Below, in pieces: positions 40,711-51,689 of a DNA stretch of 64,000 nt (position 1 is the stretch's first letter; every line of letters starts with the position of its first letter). The stretch comes from Lucinisca nassula (Eukaryota; Mollusca; Bivalvia; Lucinida; Lucinidae). Where the stretch lies: NCBI GenBank assembly GCA_963580285.1, contig OY757010.1:63324406-63388405 (forward strand), given 5' to 3'. The notes beneath the pieces were generated by a model. That model was not told where the DNA came from. It saw only the letters and a program-made list of their open reading frames with translations, and searched no databases. A program made the translations under genes and the position numbers.

Positions 40711-43700
40711 CAATTATTTTTTTTTTTTTTTATAATTTATTCTGAAGACATACATAGACATACACAGCAAATTACGTGTATAACACATTAATGAATATTT
40801 CCCAAGTATCAAGTACATATATAAATACATAGACCTGTACACATATACATGCATACACATACATATACTACACGTATACACGCACCTATCGGTGTGTGTA
40901 TATATACATCCACAAATATAAGTGCAATATGACATAGGCACGTCACATACACACACATACATATGTATTCATGCGCATATGATCCTATATATACTCATAT
41001 ACACGTATACATGGACTTGCGTTGCAGTAATTAAGCTCAATTATTCACAATGGCTTTTAAGACGACATTTTTACTATCATAGTTAAAGGTTCTTAATTAC
41101 GGTCAGACTACTTTTTGCCAGGCTTAATATAAGTCAGTTCGAATCTTCAAATATTGTTATCCATTTGCCCCAATATTTTTGAAATTTTGTGTAGCGATAG
41201 TTTTTAATAGCGATCATTTTTTCTGACGCCAAAGCATTTTTAATTTCAAATTTCCATATGTTAAAATTTAAGGGTTTATTATTGATTCTACACTTATAAA
41301 TAAAGTATTTTGTCAAAATAATGATATAGTTGAAAGGCTTATTGCAATCTTGGTTGTTGGAAATACCAAAAAAGACACAAAACATAGCTATACTAATAGA
41401 CCCATTAATCTTTTCATTAATCCATTTTTCAATTTGATCCCAAAAATCAGAAACTATTCTACAATTCCAAAATAAATGAACTAAAGTCTCGGGCTGTACG
41501 TGGCAAAAACTGCAGAGATTATCATTTTTTATATTAATCTTATGGAGAAAGTCGTTGGTTGCTAAAATCCTGTGGAGAATCCTATATTGAAACCAATGCA
41601 ATTTTGTGTTAGTACAAGATTTTGCAGGTATGTTATATATAGTTTTCCAATCTAGTTCTCTGTTAAAAATTTCATTCCATTTCCGTTGACTTTTTAACGT
41701 AATTACTTTTTCATTAATAAGATTATAAATATGTTTGCTTCCTTTTTTGTGTTTCATTATTTCTTTTATACTTAATGGAATATAGCAATTACTCAATGGT
41801 ATAGGCGTTAATCTCATATTAACATTTCTGACATAATTTCGCACAGATGAAATTATGCCAAAATAATCAAGATAGTTAGTATTTATATCAAATTTCTGTA
41901 CAAACTGATCATAATTTAAGAAAGATCCATCTTCGCTTATAAGATCTCTTATAAAGCATATATTTTTTCAAACCATCTTTGATAAAAAATCGATTTATTA
42001 TTTATTTGAATATTGTTATTGTCCCATAGATTTACTGATAATATATCTTCAACAACGGAAATTTCGGTATGTTTATTTACTTCGACCCAGGCCTCTAAAA
42101 CATCATTCCAAAATAGATTTGTGTTATTAGATCTTATTTGTTTAAAAATTCTGTTCCTCGTTTCATTAACTGGTCTAAAGGAGCATATTTAGATTCGAAA
42201 AGTGTCTTATATTTAGTGTCTTTTACAATTAATCTCCGTATCCATTTGGATTTAAGAGCTACTATATAATTTGCTAAATTAATCATCTTTAAGCCGCCGT
42301 ATTCATAGTCTTGCATGAGTACATCTCTTTTCACTCTATCTACTCCGGATTGCCAGATAAAATTAAAAAATTTCTTATGGAGGCTATTAATAGTATCCAT
42401 TGATGGGTTTGGTAATGCTATGAATAAGTGATTTAACTTAGATATTATCAGGGTTTTGAGAATTGTTATCCGGCCAAATGGCGTTAAAATCCTTTTAGAC
42501 CATTGTTTAAGCTCTTTCTCAATCTGCGTTATCTTATCTTTATAGTTCAACTCTAATATATCATCTAGGTTACAAGAAAAATTAATTCCTAATATTGTAA
42601 AATTTCGCTCTGTCCAATCTAATTTGAACCTATGGTTAAAGGTTTCTCCACAGAATTTTCTGCTCCCAATCCAAACCGCTTTGGTTTTAGAAGAATTCAT
42701 TTTTAAGCCTGACATATGAGCAAACATATTAAGAGTATCAAGCGCCTCTGTTAGTGACTGCTCAGATCCATCTAAGAGTATTGTGGTGGCATCTGCATAC
42801 TGCGATAGTGTATACTCTACTCCACCAATGTTGATTCCTTTAAGATTAGTGTTATTTTTAACATAAGGGACAAGATCTCTGCACATAGAAGAAAAATATA
42901 GGGAGACAGGGGGTCGCCTTGGCGACAGCCTCTTTGTATTGAGAAAAAATCTGACAGAAATCCGTTTTGTATAACCGAAGATGTTATTCCATTATAAAAT
43001 GTATTAATCCATTTCTTTATTGAACTACCAAAATTAAAAAAAGTAAAACTTTTTGAATAAAGTCCCATGAAATTGAATCAAATGCTTTTTCAAAATCCAC
43101 GATTAAAAGCAAACCTGGTATATCTTCGTCATCGACATATTTTAAAATATCATAAATAAATCTAGTATTTTCACCTATGTATCTTCCGGATATGAAACCG
43201 GTTTGATCATGAGAAATAAGTTTTGAAAGTTTTGATTTAATTCTTTCAGCGATACATCCCGATGCTATTTTATATATAACATTTAACAAGGTAATTGGTC
43301 TCCAGTTTTTAATGAAATGCCTTGCCTTTTCTCCCTTTGGGAGACATGTGATTAAACCCTGTCGCTGGGTAACCGATAACATCCCTAATCTAGAGCCCTC
43401 ATTTATTGCCTTAACAATGAAATATTTTAAATCTGAATAGAAAAATTAAAAAAATTCTGCTGAAAAACCGTCAGAGCCCGGGCTTTTATTGTTTTTCATT
43501 TTGCTCAGTACAAAAGCGACCTCCTGTTCCCTTATTTCACCTTCTAACTCATTTTTCTCCTCTTCTGATAAAACGGAGTAATCTATGTTTAAAATTTCGT
43601 TGATGTTTAAATCATTTATATCCCTATGTTTGTATAGATCTGCATAAAATTGTTGTACCGCCGTTAAAATATCGTCTTGTTTCGTAATAAAAATTCCGTC

Positions 43701-44945
43701 ATCTATTAAAACCTTAGGTATTGTTTTATTAGTATAATTTCTTGACTCTAAATCACAAAAATACTTTGTAGGTTTTTCGCCTTCTTCGGCCCATCTTAAT
43801 CTTGCTCGTACCATAATACCTTGTATTTTTTCTTTACGTAAAGTTTGCAGTTCTGTTTTCTTTTCCTCTAATAAAGGTAGATTTAAAGTATCGGATTCTT
43901 CAAGATGTTTTATTTCTTTTTCTAATTGTTTTTCTTTAAGATCTTTTTGTTTCTTTTTATAGGCAGCATAGGAAATAGTTTTACCCCGGATTTCAATAAG
44001 GAGAGTTTCTAAAAATAACTGGTCTGAAATAGTAAATTGTGAATCATTACAGTTTCTGTTTTCTATGTAATCTAGGTTATATACTGGTAACATATATTGC
44101 TCTTTAACTTTTTTAATGCATTTTTGAACAGTTTCTACATATTCCCTATCTTTTAAAAGGCTATTATTGAATTTCCATAAACCTTTACCTTTTTTAAACT
44201 CATTTAGTAAACTTGATAGTACTACAATAGAATGGTCGGACCTATAACCAGGTAAAATTTCAGTATTGTGTATACTACTCATAAAATTATCAGAGACTAA
44301 AAAAAAAATCCAGCCTAGCTTGTTTTAGAGGGTTAGGTTTACGCCATGTGTATTTCTTTGTATGTTCGTTTACTTCCCTGTATGGGTCAACAAGATTTAA
44401 CTCCTCTTTCATAGAAAGTATGTATGCTTTTTGCCTTCGGGTTATTAATATGTACATAATTATAAGTATCTAAGTCTTGATCTTGGACTAAGTTGAAGTC
44501 ACCGCAAATAATACATGTATCATTCTCGAAGTCTTCAATACCTTCTACCAAAGCTTGGTAAAATTCGGGCGAGTCTTCATTGGGTCCATATAAATTTATA
44601 AGTGTTACCCTTTTCCCTTCTATTTCCATATCTAGTATCAAGCTATTACCCCCCATATCTCTTTTAACTTTATATACCTTATATTCAAAGTCATTGTTAA
44701 ATAGAATGCAAACCCCTCTGGCGTTTGAAGTAAAGGAATTAAATATCACTTCCCCTCCCCATTCTGCCCGAATATAAGGTTCTAATTTATCAGTAAAGTG
44801 AGTATCTTGTAAACAGTACATTTGGAATTGTTTACTTCTCATATGACAAAACATGTCCCTACGTTTTTGCTGATCATGCAGTCCTCTAACGTTGGCGCTT
44901 GAAATCTTAACTACGTTTGGTATATCTGTTTTTGCACCGTATAAT
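40711..44945 (-). mobile_element. Nearly full-length Tx1/L1-type LINE
   Basis: The 3' end is a T run at about 40,716-40,731 on the plus strand (poly(A) of the element). The ORF2 region is 41,134-44,940. The 3' untranslated part (40,735-41,130) is rich in TATACATACACA repeats. No ORF1 is identifiable upstream. The strand and poly(A) tail agree. Confidence 0.9.
41134..44940 (-). pseudogene. Tx1/L1 LINE ORF2: APE endonuclease, RT and C-terminal zinc knuckle
   Basis: About 1,265 codons, broken only by homopolymer-length changes, one stop and one active-site change. Order: ISSANVRGL (endonuclease Asn), LQDTHF, ICGDFNLVQDQ, then SDHSIV (44,282 frame); coiled-coil-like KDLKEKQLEKEIKHL; NNKSPGSDGFSAEFF; a TAA at 43,446-43,448 in frame; WRPITLLNVIYKI; DQTGFISGRYIGEN; VDFEKAFDSISWDF; GCRQGDPLSPYIFLL; SQYADATT where YADD is expected (GCC for GAC/GAT); GGLKMINLANYIV; C-terminal CSFC...H...C near 41,480-41,540. 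The RT is inactive because the second catalytic Asp is Ala. Confidence 0.92.
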
Positions 44946-45511
44946 TATTTTAAATTTAGACCATTGTAGAGTAGCCGAAAGCGGTATTCGGCTAAAATGA
45001 AACGACAGGTCCATATGAAAGTACAAAACCGGGAACAATTTTTTTTCCATGCACACACTGTATATGTCTTCAGAGAAAAACGAAATAACAATAAAAAATG
45101 AAAAAAATATAGAGATTAAGATAACCAGCACGTCCAGCTCGATGTATGGACAGTGTAATGACGTGACTGAATCCATTCCGACGGACAGATCAGTCGCGAC
45201 TAACACTGTCAATGACATACATTTGGTCTCAGTCCTTTGCTACCTTTCCCGTTTTTTTGTGTGTATGTTCTTTTAACTTACCTATATATAAGCAATGCAA
45301 TCAAATGCGTCTTATTAAAGTGAGCTGAAAATAAGACACAAGTGGCCTAAAAGAATATAATTATATTACTATGGTGATATACCTGTGCGCTATAAAGGCA
45401 TTTTTGGTGGTTCTACAACTAACTTGTTTATGAAAATGTTCGATTTTTACCCTTTTCTAATAAAAACAACCAAACAAACAACAACAACAACAACAAAAAA
45501 AAAAATAATAA
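44946..45511. other. LINE 5' flank and unassigned DNA
   Basis: A 75-codon plus ORF (45,049-45,276) and a 103-codon minus ORF overlap here, neither with a known motif. 45,470-45,505 is a (CAA)n/A-rich tract. Confidence 0.35.
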
Positions 45512-45580
45512 CATAGATTGCTGGTGATTACAGGAAACCACCTCAATGGGGCGGTCCCAACAAGCACAAGCAATTCATGC
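45512..45580. repeat. Diverged Hp core hairpin
   Basis: CATAGATTGCTGGTGATTAC ... CCACCTCAATGGGGCGG ... CAAGCACAAGCAATTCATG. The position and symmetry match the Hp core (ATAGATTGTGGGTACTCGTT with its inverse), but with many changes. Confidence 0.5.
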
Positions 45581-45656
45581 CTTGTGGCAATATGAAAAAC
45601 AGAGAAAAGCTACAAAAGAACCAACAAACATACAAGCAGGAAAACAAGAGAAGCAA

Positions 45657-45805
45657 CCCAGCAGGCACACGTCGCCAGGGCAACGTCAAAGCAACGTCGG
45701 TGCAACGTCATTACGTTGTACCGACGTTGATGTGACGTTGCTTAAACGTCATGACGTTGTTCCGACGTCGATGCGACGTCACAATTACGTCATGTGCCTG
45801 CTGGG
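45657..45805. mobile_element. 149 bp MITE rich in ACGTC/GACGT repeats
   Basis: The termini CCCAGCAGGCACA and TGTGCCTGCTGGG are perfect inverted repeats. The interior is an array of CAACGTC / GACGTTG heptamers in both orientations. No ORF belongs to it; the plus ORF at 45,546-45,848 simply runs through. Ends of the CCCAGCAGGCA type occur in widespread animal MITEs (family knowledge). Confidence 0.8.
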
Positions 45806-46139
45806 AATGAACATCACCGTGAGCCCCAAATTCCTCCAAATAAGATGAGCATACCGGGTGCTACCCGCTCGGACCTGTCAAATGGGCAGTACTCCCTTCA
45901 TACTAATTAAAATGCCATGTAGGTGAGATATATATTAGTAGTGTGTGTGTGTGTGTTGGGGGGGGGGGGGTGGACAAGCGGTGGTGTTTACATAAAGTTT
46001 GCATTAGACTACGGTGGTGTTTACATGAAACTACGTTGTTTATAATTCACCCTCGTTCCTCATGGTGAGCTACGATTGGTTATTATTAACAGGGTAACGG
46101 CTGGAGGGTGGGGGGTGTTTGTCTGCCCTGGAGCTAATC
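45806..46139. repeat. (GT)n and G-run, otherwise no feature
   Basis: GTGTGTGTGTGTGTTGGGGG region at about 45,938-45,971 with a G run. The remainder has two similar GTGGTGTTTACAT segments (about 45,984 and 46,015). Confidence 0.6.
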
Positions 46140-46400
46140 GGCCAAGCCAGCACTACCTAGGTCACCATCCCATCCACCCACACCCGCCCAGGGCCGGTTT
46201 TATACGCAAGCGGTCAACCAGTACAGCGTACATCCCCTTCTCCAAAAACTGAAATCAGCCCTTCATGAATCAGCGGAAGGGAGAAAATAACCGCAGAAAT
46301 GACCCCATGATCAATCTCCACGAAAGAATGCTGGCACCGAACCCGTACGCGCATCCGGTGGGTGGCGGGGATAACAGGAGCAAGCGGCTGTGTTTACTTA
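46140..46400 (-). mobile_element. SINE-A copy, minus orientation
   Basis: In minus orientation it carries TCGTGGAGATTGATCATGGG, TTATTTTCTCCCTTCCGCTG and the TTTTTGGAGAAGGGG part. The GCGGTCAACCAGTACAGCGT side corresponds to the CACTGTATTGGTTAACC block of 196-503. The tRNA head is diverged. Confidence 0.5.
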
Positions 46401-46864
46401 AGCTCTGCATGCATGCCTGGACATAAAAAACTATATTATTTATATTCCATCCAAATAGTTAAAAAAAAGGTCAGATTGAATGATATCAAAATTCTAGTAA
46501 TTCTTAAGCAATATTGGATATTTTACGGCTTATGAGTAGTTAATTTATTTTACCGTGCCCGCGTCCAATAGTTTTGCCTAACTATCGTATTATGGTGCAC
46601 GGAGTCAAACCGTTGCATGGACGTTAAAAAATTCTTGGATTATTATCGTTATTCTAACAAATGATAGAAAGTGGTTTTGAAGTGTATTAAAGCATTTGTA
46701 CTAAAATATTTGTGTGGCCTTCAGAATTGGAATTGTGTACATATACAGGTAAGAAATTTATCCACTTATAACCCTGTCGAAAATGGGGGTCTTCAAGGGG
46801 AAATTCTTGGTGTACGAAAGATAGGCAGATTGTATGGGCCGCCGTGTGTTCTAAATGATTATAT
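46401..46864. other. No clear feature
   Basis: AT-rich. 46,780-46,850 contains an Hp-like AATGGGGGTCTTCAAGG fragment, possibly the remnant of another MITE. Confidence 0.35.
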
Positions 46865-47142
46865 GCAGAATGTGTACACATCTGTGCAAAAAGTAGTGCA
46901 TTTTTTCTCATCCCCAGATTGGCCACTTTTCTGGTGAAAATATGTGATATTTTACTTATTTATACTGCAAACATAGATTGTGGGTGCCTGTCTGAGCCGC
47001 CTCATTGAGGCATTCTAACGAGCACCCACAATCCATGTGGAGCAACAATGAAAAACAAATACTGTATGCCTATGTAAACCCCAGTTTTCTCTATGATGTG
47101 GAGCTCATGGAGGTCTATATTTCACGAGCTTGCTTACATGAT
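46865..47142 (+). mobile_element. Hp-B MITE, diverged
   Basis: CAGATTGGCCACTTTTCTGG arm, TTATACTGCAAACATAGATT, core palindrome about 46,975-47,035, AAACCCCAGTTTTCTCTATG arm, and the end TTTCACGAGCTTGCTTACAT + GATG. Confidence 0.75.
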
Positions 47143-47301
47143 GGTTTCCTGCATAGAAAGTGTGTATATGTATTTCCTGTAACATTTCATATTAAAACAT
47201 AGCATGTATCAATGTGAGAGACTAAGCTACTATTTTGCAGTTTATCTTAAAGAAATACATTCCAACCCTTATCCCGCTGTTCACGACAACCCTTATCTTT
47301 G

Positions 47302-47368
47302 GAAACAGTGAAGATCCAGATCAGATGGCTTCTGAAGAAGCCATCTGATCAGGATCTACACTGTTTGA
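47302..47368. repeat. Family-P palindrome
   Basis: GAAACAGTGAAGATCCAGAT and ATCAGGATCTACACTGTTTG arms around TGGCTTCTGAAGAAGCCA, a 67 bp hairpin with few mismatches. Confidence 0.8.
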
Positions 47369-47692
47369 CATTCAGTTTATGGATTTGTAAGAATAAATTA
47401 CATCAAGTAATCTTATTGGTTCAGAGTCAGAAATGAGTGTGGCTTACATGAATATTCAGCAAGACACGGGTTAAGGATGGTATTTTAGAAACAATTTGCT
47501 TATCTTAAATCTCAACAGTATTGTAAGACAGCTCAAGTGGATAGAGCATCCCAAATTCCTGTTATGAATTCCTCCTGTCACTGAGAGGGAGATCCAGTTC
47601 ATCCAATTAAACCCTCACTGCTGTACTTACAAGGAAGGGTACAGACGACAACCAGGCATTTTTTTTCTGTGGTGTCTGAACTAGATCAGGTA
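47369..47692. other. No gene seen
   Basis: AT-rich. Parts resemble, in reverse, the flanks of family-P copies at 0.9-1.3 kb (TTACTTGAT, GAATATTCAGC). Confidence 0.35.
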
Positions 47693-47869
47693 CTCATTAC
47701 AATTGCCTCATTGAGGCGGTTCTAAAGAGCAGCCACAATCCACAGCCCCGAGCATATTCCGGAACAGAAACATAAATGATAATTCAATCATACTCCTGTA
47801 AACTCCAATCTTACTATATAAAAGTATGGTTCTAGGGGGACAAGATTATATAGGCGTACTTATGAGATG
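47693..47869 (+). mobile_element. Hp-A right half
   Basis: It starts at the core (GCCTCATTGAGGCGGTTCTA) and includes the TCCTGTAAACTCCAATCTTA arm and TATATAGGCGTACTTATGAG + ATG. The left arm is absent. Confidence 0.7.
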
Positions 47870-48253
47870 TTCTAAAAATAGACGGACAAGCCCAGTAGGT
47901 GGCAATTTATGTTAACCCTCTTATCATAACATTCCAACTTCACACCTTTAAGGATGGCATATCTATAAATGACCTTTTCCTGGGTTTCATATAAATCAGT
48001 GATAGTCACGTGGTCATCAGCAATGCAAAACAACTGTTTTCAGTAACTTTGATTTGATTGACATTCAATCAGTATATCAATCAAGAGTAACATTACATGA
48101 ATAATAGGCTCTTGTTTTTATGTAAAGAATCTTGTATGATTCCGAACTTAACCCCTATCTTGCTGAACACACACCCAATCCACACCCATTTCTATCCATC
48201 AACCAATCAAATTGCTTGATGCAATTTATTGCTACAAATTCATAAACTAAATG
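47870..48253. other. No gene seen
   Basis: AT-rich spacer, no recognised repeat. Confidence 0.35.
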
Positions 48254-48335
48254 CCAAACAGTGTAGATCCCGATCAGTTGGCTTCTTCAGAAGCTTCTTC
48301 AGAAACCATCTGATCTGGATTCACACTGTTTGCAA
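48254..48335. repeat. Family-P palindrome
   Basis: CCAAACAGTGTAGATCCCGA and GATCTGGATTCACACTGTTT arms, with GGCTTCTTCAGAAGCTTCTT in the loop region. Confidence 0.75.
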
Positions 48336-48359
48336 TCAGAGCTTCAAAACGAAAGTCAT

Positions 48360-50200
48360 GGAGGGAATATGTTCCTAAATGGAATCATAAAACCTCCACT
48401 AAAAAGGTTTGGGATATGGTACGAAAAATATCAGGAAAACAAAGTCCCCTAGCTACACACACTTGAATACTGGTTTTGACACAAAGGCTTCAATTATGAA
48501 AGATATTTCAGATACTTTTGGTAGCACATTCTTGAGAAATTCATCATCGCGAAATTATTCAGACACTTTAAGAAATTTCAAAAAGGATCAAGAGAACAGA
48601 TATCCAAACTTCAAATCCCTCAATCAAGAAGAATATAACAAACCGTTTAACTTATCCGAACTAATTTAAGCCATTGAAAAATCACATGATTCAGCAACCG
48701 GCACCGATGAAATTCATTATCAGATGCTTAAGCATCTGCCAAAAAGTTCTCTTTCACCACTTTTAGATATCTTTAATAATATTTGGGAAACGGGGGACTG
48801 TCCTGAGAGCTTGCGTTAAGCTACAGTTGTACCAATTCCCAAACCAGTTAAAGATCATGCAGAACATACGAATTATCGACCGATAGCTTTGACAAGTTAA
48901 TCGTGTAAAACAATGGAGACATGATAAACCAGAGATTAGTTTGGTATAGAAGTTGCAGATAAGATTGACTAGGCGGAGCTATCATTTGTACCTGCCTTAA
49001 GAATATTCTATTAACAAAAATGTAAATCAAGTCACCCGATTGTGGGAATTCAACTGTAACACAAGCATAGCTGCGGCGTATATAACCATTTCGTCCGCTT
49101 GAGGAAAGCATGCGAAAGGCACTCTACCAAATCTTCTTGTGGACTCAGCGAACCTGACATATATTGACAACACCGGAATAGCTCCGCCTAGTCAATCTTA
49201 TCTGCGACTACTATACTTAGAGTCCAACAACCTCATTTCAGAATATCAGTCAGGTTTTCGTTCTGAACGTAGTACCAACGATAATGTAATAAGACTATAA
49301 ACATTATATTTTATGCATTTATTAACAAAGAACACGTAGTAGCTTTATTTTTCGATCTGGAGAAAGCATATGATACCACATGGAGTTATGGAATATTGAA
49401 AGATCTCCATAACTTCGACTAAAGGGGAAAACTTCCCAGTTTTATTCAAAGCTTTATAGGTGAGCGCGCATTTCAGGAGCGTGTGGGATCTACCCTGTCA
49501 GATCTCTATGAACAAGAGCAGGGTGTCCGACAAGGTAGTATTCTCTCAACTACGCTTTTTAACATCAAATTAAATAATATTGTACAGGTTTGGGACGACA
49601 AAACAGATTGTTCATTGCATGTTGATGATTTGTGTATATGTTACCGTTAAAAAATATGAAAACAATTGAACAAAAGTTACAACAAATTTAAAACGAATAG
49701 AAGAATGGACTGATAAAAATGGTTTCAAGGTCTCCAAGTCGAAACCACAGTGTGTTCATTTTTGTAAGCTACTGAAGAAACACGAACACCCTTCCTTGTT
49801 TTTCATACGGATCACAAATTCCTGTTGTTGAAGAAGCCAAATTTCTTGGGGTCATATTTGATACAAAATTATCATTTATTCCCCACATCAAATATCTTAA
49901 AACGAAACGCTTAAAAATGTTGATTCTTCTTAAGGTTTTAGCTCATACAAGTGGGGGTTGATAAGATATAAATTAGATTATGGGTCAGTTGTTTATGGTT
50001 CTGCCAGAAAATCCTCTTTAAAATCTTTGGATACTATCCATCACCAAGGCCTTCGTCTGGCTATGGGGGCCTTTCGTACTTCTCCCGTACTAAGCCTCTA
50101 TGTGGAAACAGGTGAACCATCTTTAACTTCGCGCAGAGAAAACACTTTCTCTTCAGTATGCGATCAAATAAGCTGCTAATCCATCTAACCCGGCTTTCAA
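48360..50200 (+). pseudogene. Jockey-type LINE reverse transcriptase remnant
   Basis: STKKVWDMVRKISGK leads to the open stretch 48,409-48,669. Then ATGTDEIHYQMLKHLPKSSL, VVPIPKPVKDHAEHTNYRPI and ALTS are followed by a stop. After the MITE come NNLISEYQSGFRSERSTNDN, LYFDLEKAYDTTW, GVRQGSILSTTLFNIKLNNI, then CSLHVDDLCICY, the catalytic box with His for the usual Tyr and both Asp kept. 49,958-50,179 gives RYKLDYGSVVYGSARKSSLK and HHQGLRLAMGAFRTSPV. Several stops and shifts are present. Confidence 0.85.
48949..49211. mobile_element. 263 bp MITE with 34 bp TIRs and TATA target duplication
   Basis: The ends are GAAGTTGCAGATAAGATTGA and CTAGGCGGAGCTAT, mirrored by ATAGCTCCGCCTAG and TCAATCTTATCTGCGACTAC, with two mismatches in 34. 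TATA flanks it (48,945-48,948 and 49,212-49,215), and the LINE codons for WYLE resume across the gap. A 4 bp TATA (or TA) target fits several DNA transposon groups. Confidence 0.9.
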
Positions 50201-50203
50201 ATT

Positions 50204-50690
50204 GTTGCCACGTAAAATCGATTTAAGCCCCCCCCCCCCCCCAGTGGAATTCTTTTCCGCTGACCGTTCCAAGGCGGTTTTTCTGTCGCGGTTTATTTTT
50301 GTTGTGGTTTGTCTTTGGGCGTCTGTGTCGCTTATATTATTTTATTTTGGATAACCTATTTGCTATTTTGTGGGAACGTAAGTGCCCTTTTGGCTTTCCG
50401 CAGTTGGTGTTTCCGTTGGAGTGTGAGAAGCCCCTGTGGTGCAGTGGTTATGCTACTCGCCTTGTAAACCAGGGATCGCAGGATCGATCCCGGGGTTCTC
50501 CAGACTTTCGGATGAGTCTTTAAACCGAGGTCCCGTCTCCGTATGACCTTAGCTGTTGGTGGGACGTAAAACAAAAACTCACTCACTCCGTTGGAGTGTG
50601 TTGCTTCATGTTTGTGTTTCTTTCCCTTTGGTGTCTCTGCTTGGAGCTGTGGGTTAATTGTGTCGATTCCTGATCATTGCCTCTACTTCT
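50204..50690 (+). mobile_element. PLE 3' tail inserted in the Jockey LINE
   Basis: TTGCCACGTAAAATCGATTT, a C run of about 15, and an end TCGATTCCTGATCATTGCCT + CTACTTC. TTTCAAATT on the left and TTTCAAAATT on the right may be the target duplication. It contains SINE-D. Confidence 0.85.
50426..50586 (+). mobile_element. tRNA-derived SINE, family SINE-D, full length
   Basis: The head AAGCCCCTGTGGTGCAGTGG-TTATGCTACTC has an A-box region and GGATCGATCCC as B box. The body contains TCTCCAGACTTTCGGATGAG and CGAGGTCCCGTCTCCGTATG. The tail is (ACTC)n. The 14 bp direct repeat TCCGTTGGAGTGTG flanks it (50,412-50,425 and 50,587-50,600). It sits within a PLE tail that sits within a LINE. Confidence 0.92.
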
Positions 50691-50890
50691 TTTTTTTCAA
50701 AATTTCATTTCCACCTGAATTTGTAGATGAGTATGATATTAAACCCGCAGCAATCGAACCTTTTGTATTACGTTTATTACCACTACTAGAAAATTCAGGT
50801 ATCGACTTTAAAATATTCAAAACATGAAACCGCCGAAGTTCCATCTTGGTGTATTAAAATTATGTTCTGTTTGACTTACACGATGGAAAA

Positions 50891-51164
50891 AACCCGAATC
50901 AAATCCAATTCTACTCAAACAAAACATTCGGGTACTGCAGTCACGTTACAATGATTACCGGCAAGTCTATACTGAAGGTTCCAAAGAAGGAGATAAAGTT
51001 GGTTATGCCTATGTTTCAAAAGATACGCACAAAAACTTGCGTTTTCCAATTGGTTCATCTATTTTTACGGCTGAAGCCAAAGCAAAAGACCTGGCTTTAG
51101 ATCGTGTAAGTTCCTCAACAATTCAAAAAGAAATTATATTTTCTGATTCACTTTCTGTGCTTTA
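50891..51164 (+). pseudogene. LINE RNase H domain, first part
   Basis: Broken frames give FGYCSHYNDYRQVYTEGSKE, GDKVGYAYVSKDTHKNLRFP, SIFTAEAKAKDLALDRVSS and EIIFSDSLSVL. The acidic residues of RNase H are TEGSK (Glu where the family has Asp), the Glu of AEAKA and the Asp of FSDS. The domain continues after the PLE tail. Confidence 0.8.
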
Positions 51165-51684
51165 GGCTTTGGTCGGGCCCCTCGGAGTCTAACTGTTGGT
51201 TTTCTTTTGCTTCAGAAATTCTGTTGTTGTATGCTGTCGAGTCCTCAACCTTGTTTCATCTCTGTAGTTTTTGTTTATTTTTATGTCCTCGGAGATGTTA
51301 CACTGATGAGTTGGGAAGCCTTCATGCGGACTTAACAAAATTAGTGAATACCGCGACAGAGGTAAGGGCGAGGATTATGGCCATGTAAAATCGAAATAAG
51401 CCCCCCCAGTGGAATTCTTTCCACTGATCGTTCCAAGGCGGTTCTTCTGTGGCGGTTTATTTATGTTGTTGTTTGTTACTTACTGTGTGTATCACTTGTG
51501 TCTTTAAATTTTGGATGGACATTTGGCCATTTTGTGGGAAAGTAACTGTCCTTGTGGTCTTCCTTTGTTTAGGTTTCCATTATGGTCTGGTCGCTTCATG
51601 TTTGTATTTCTTTCCCTTTTGTGTCTTTGATGGGTGATGTAAGTTAATTGTATCGATTCCTGATCTTTATTTTACTTCTACTTT
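51165..51684 (+). mobile_element. PLE 3' tail inserted in the RNase H region
   Basis: GGCTTTGGTCGGGCCCCTCG to CTGATCTTTATTTTACTTCT + ACTT. The flanking hexamer CTTTAG occurs on both sides and may be a target duplication. Confidence 0.85.
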
Positions 51685-51689
51685 AGACC

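Noticed and set aside
40714..40962. Cys/Tyr-rich minus ORF as a small secreted peptide
   Set aside because: It is a translation of the (TA/CA)n-rich 3' end of the LINE.
44907..45218. 103-codon minus ORF upstream of the LINE as ORF1
   Set aside because: It is hydrophobic and lacks a coiled coil, RRM or zinc knuckle. It also overlaps a plus-strand ORF, so it cannot be supported as ORF1.
45546..45848. 100-codon plus ORF
   Set aside because: Most of it is the translation of the ACGTC-rich MITE and the decayed Hp core.
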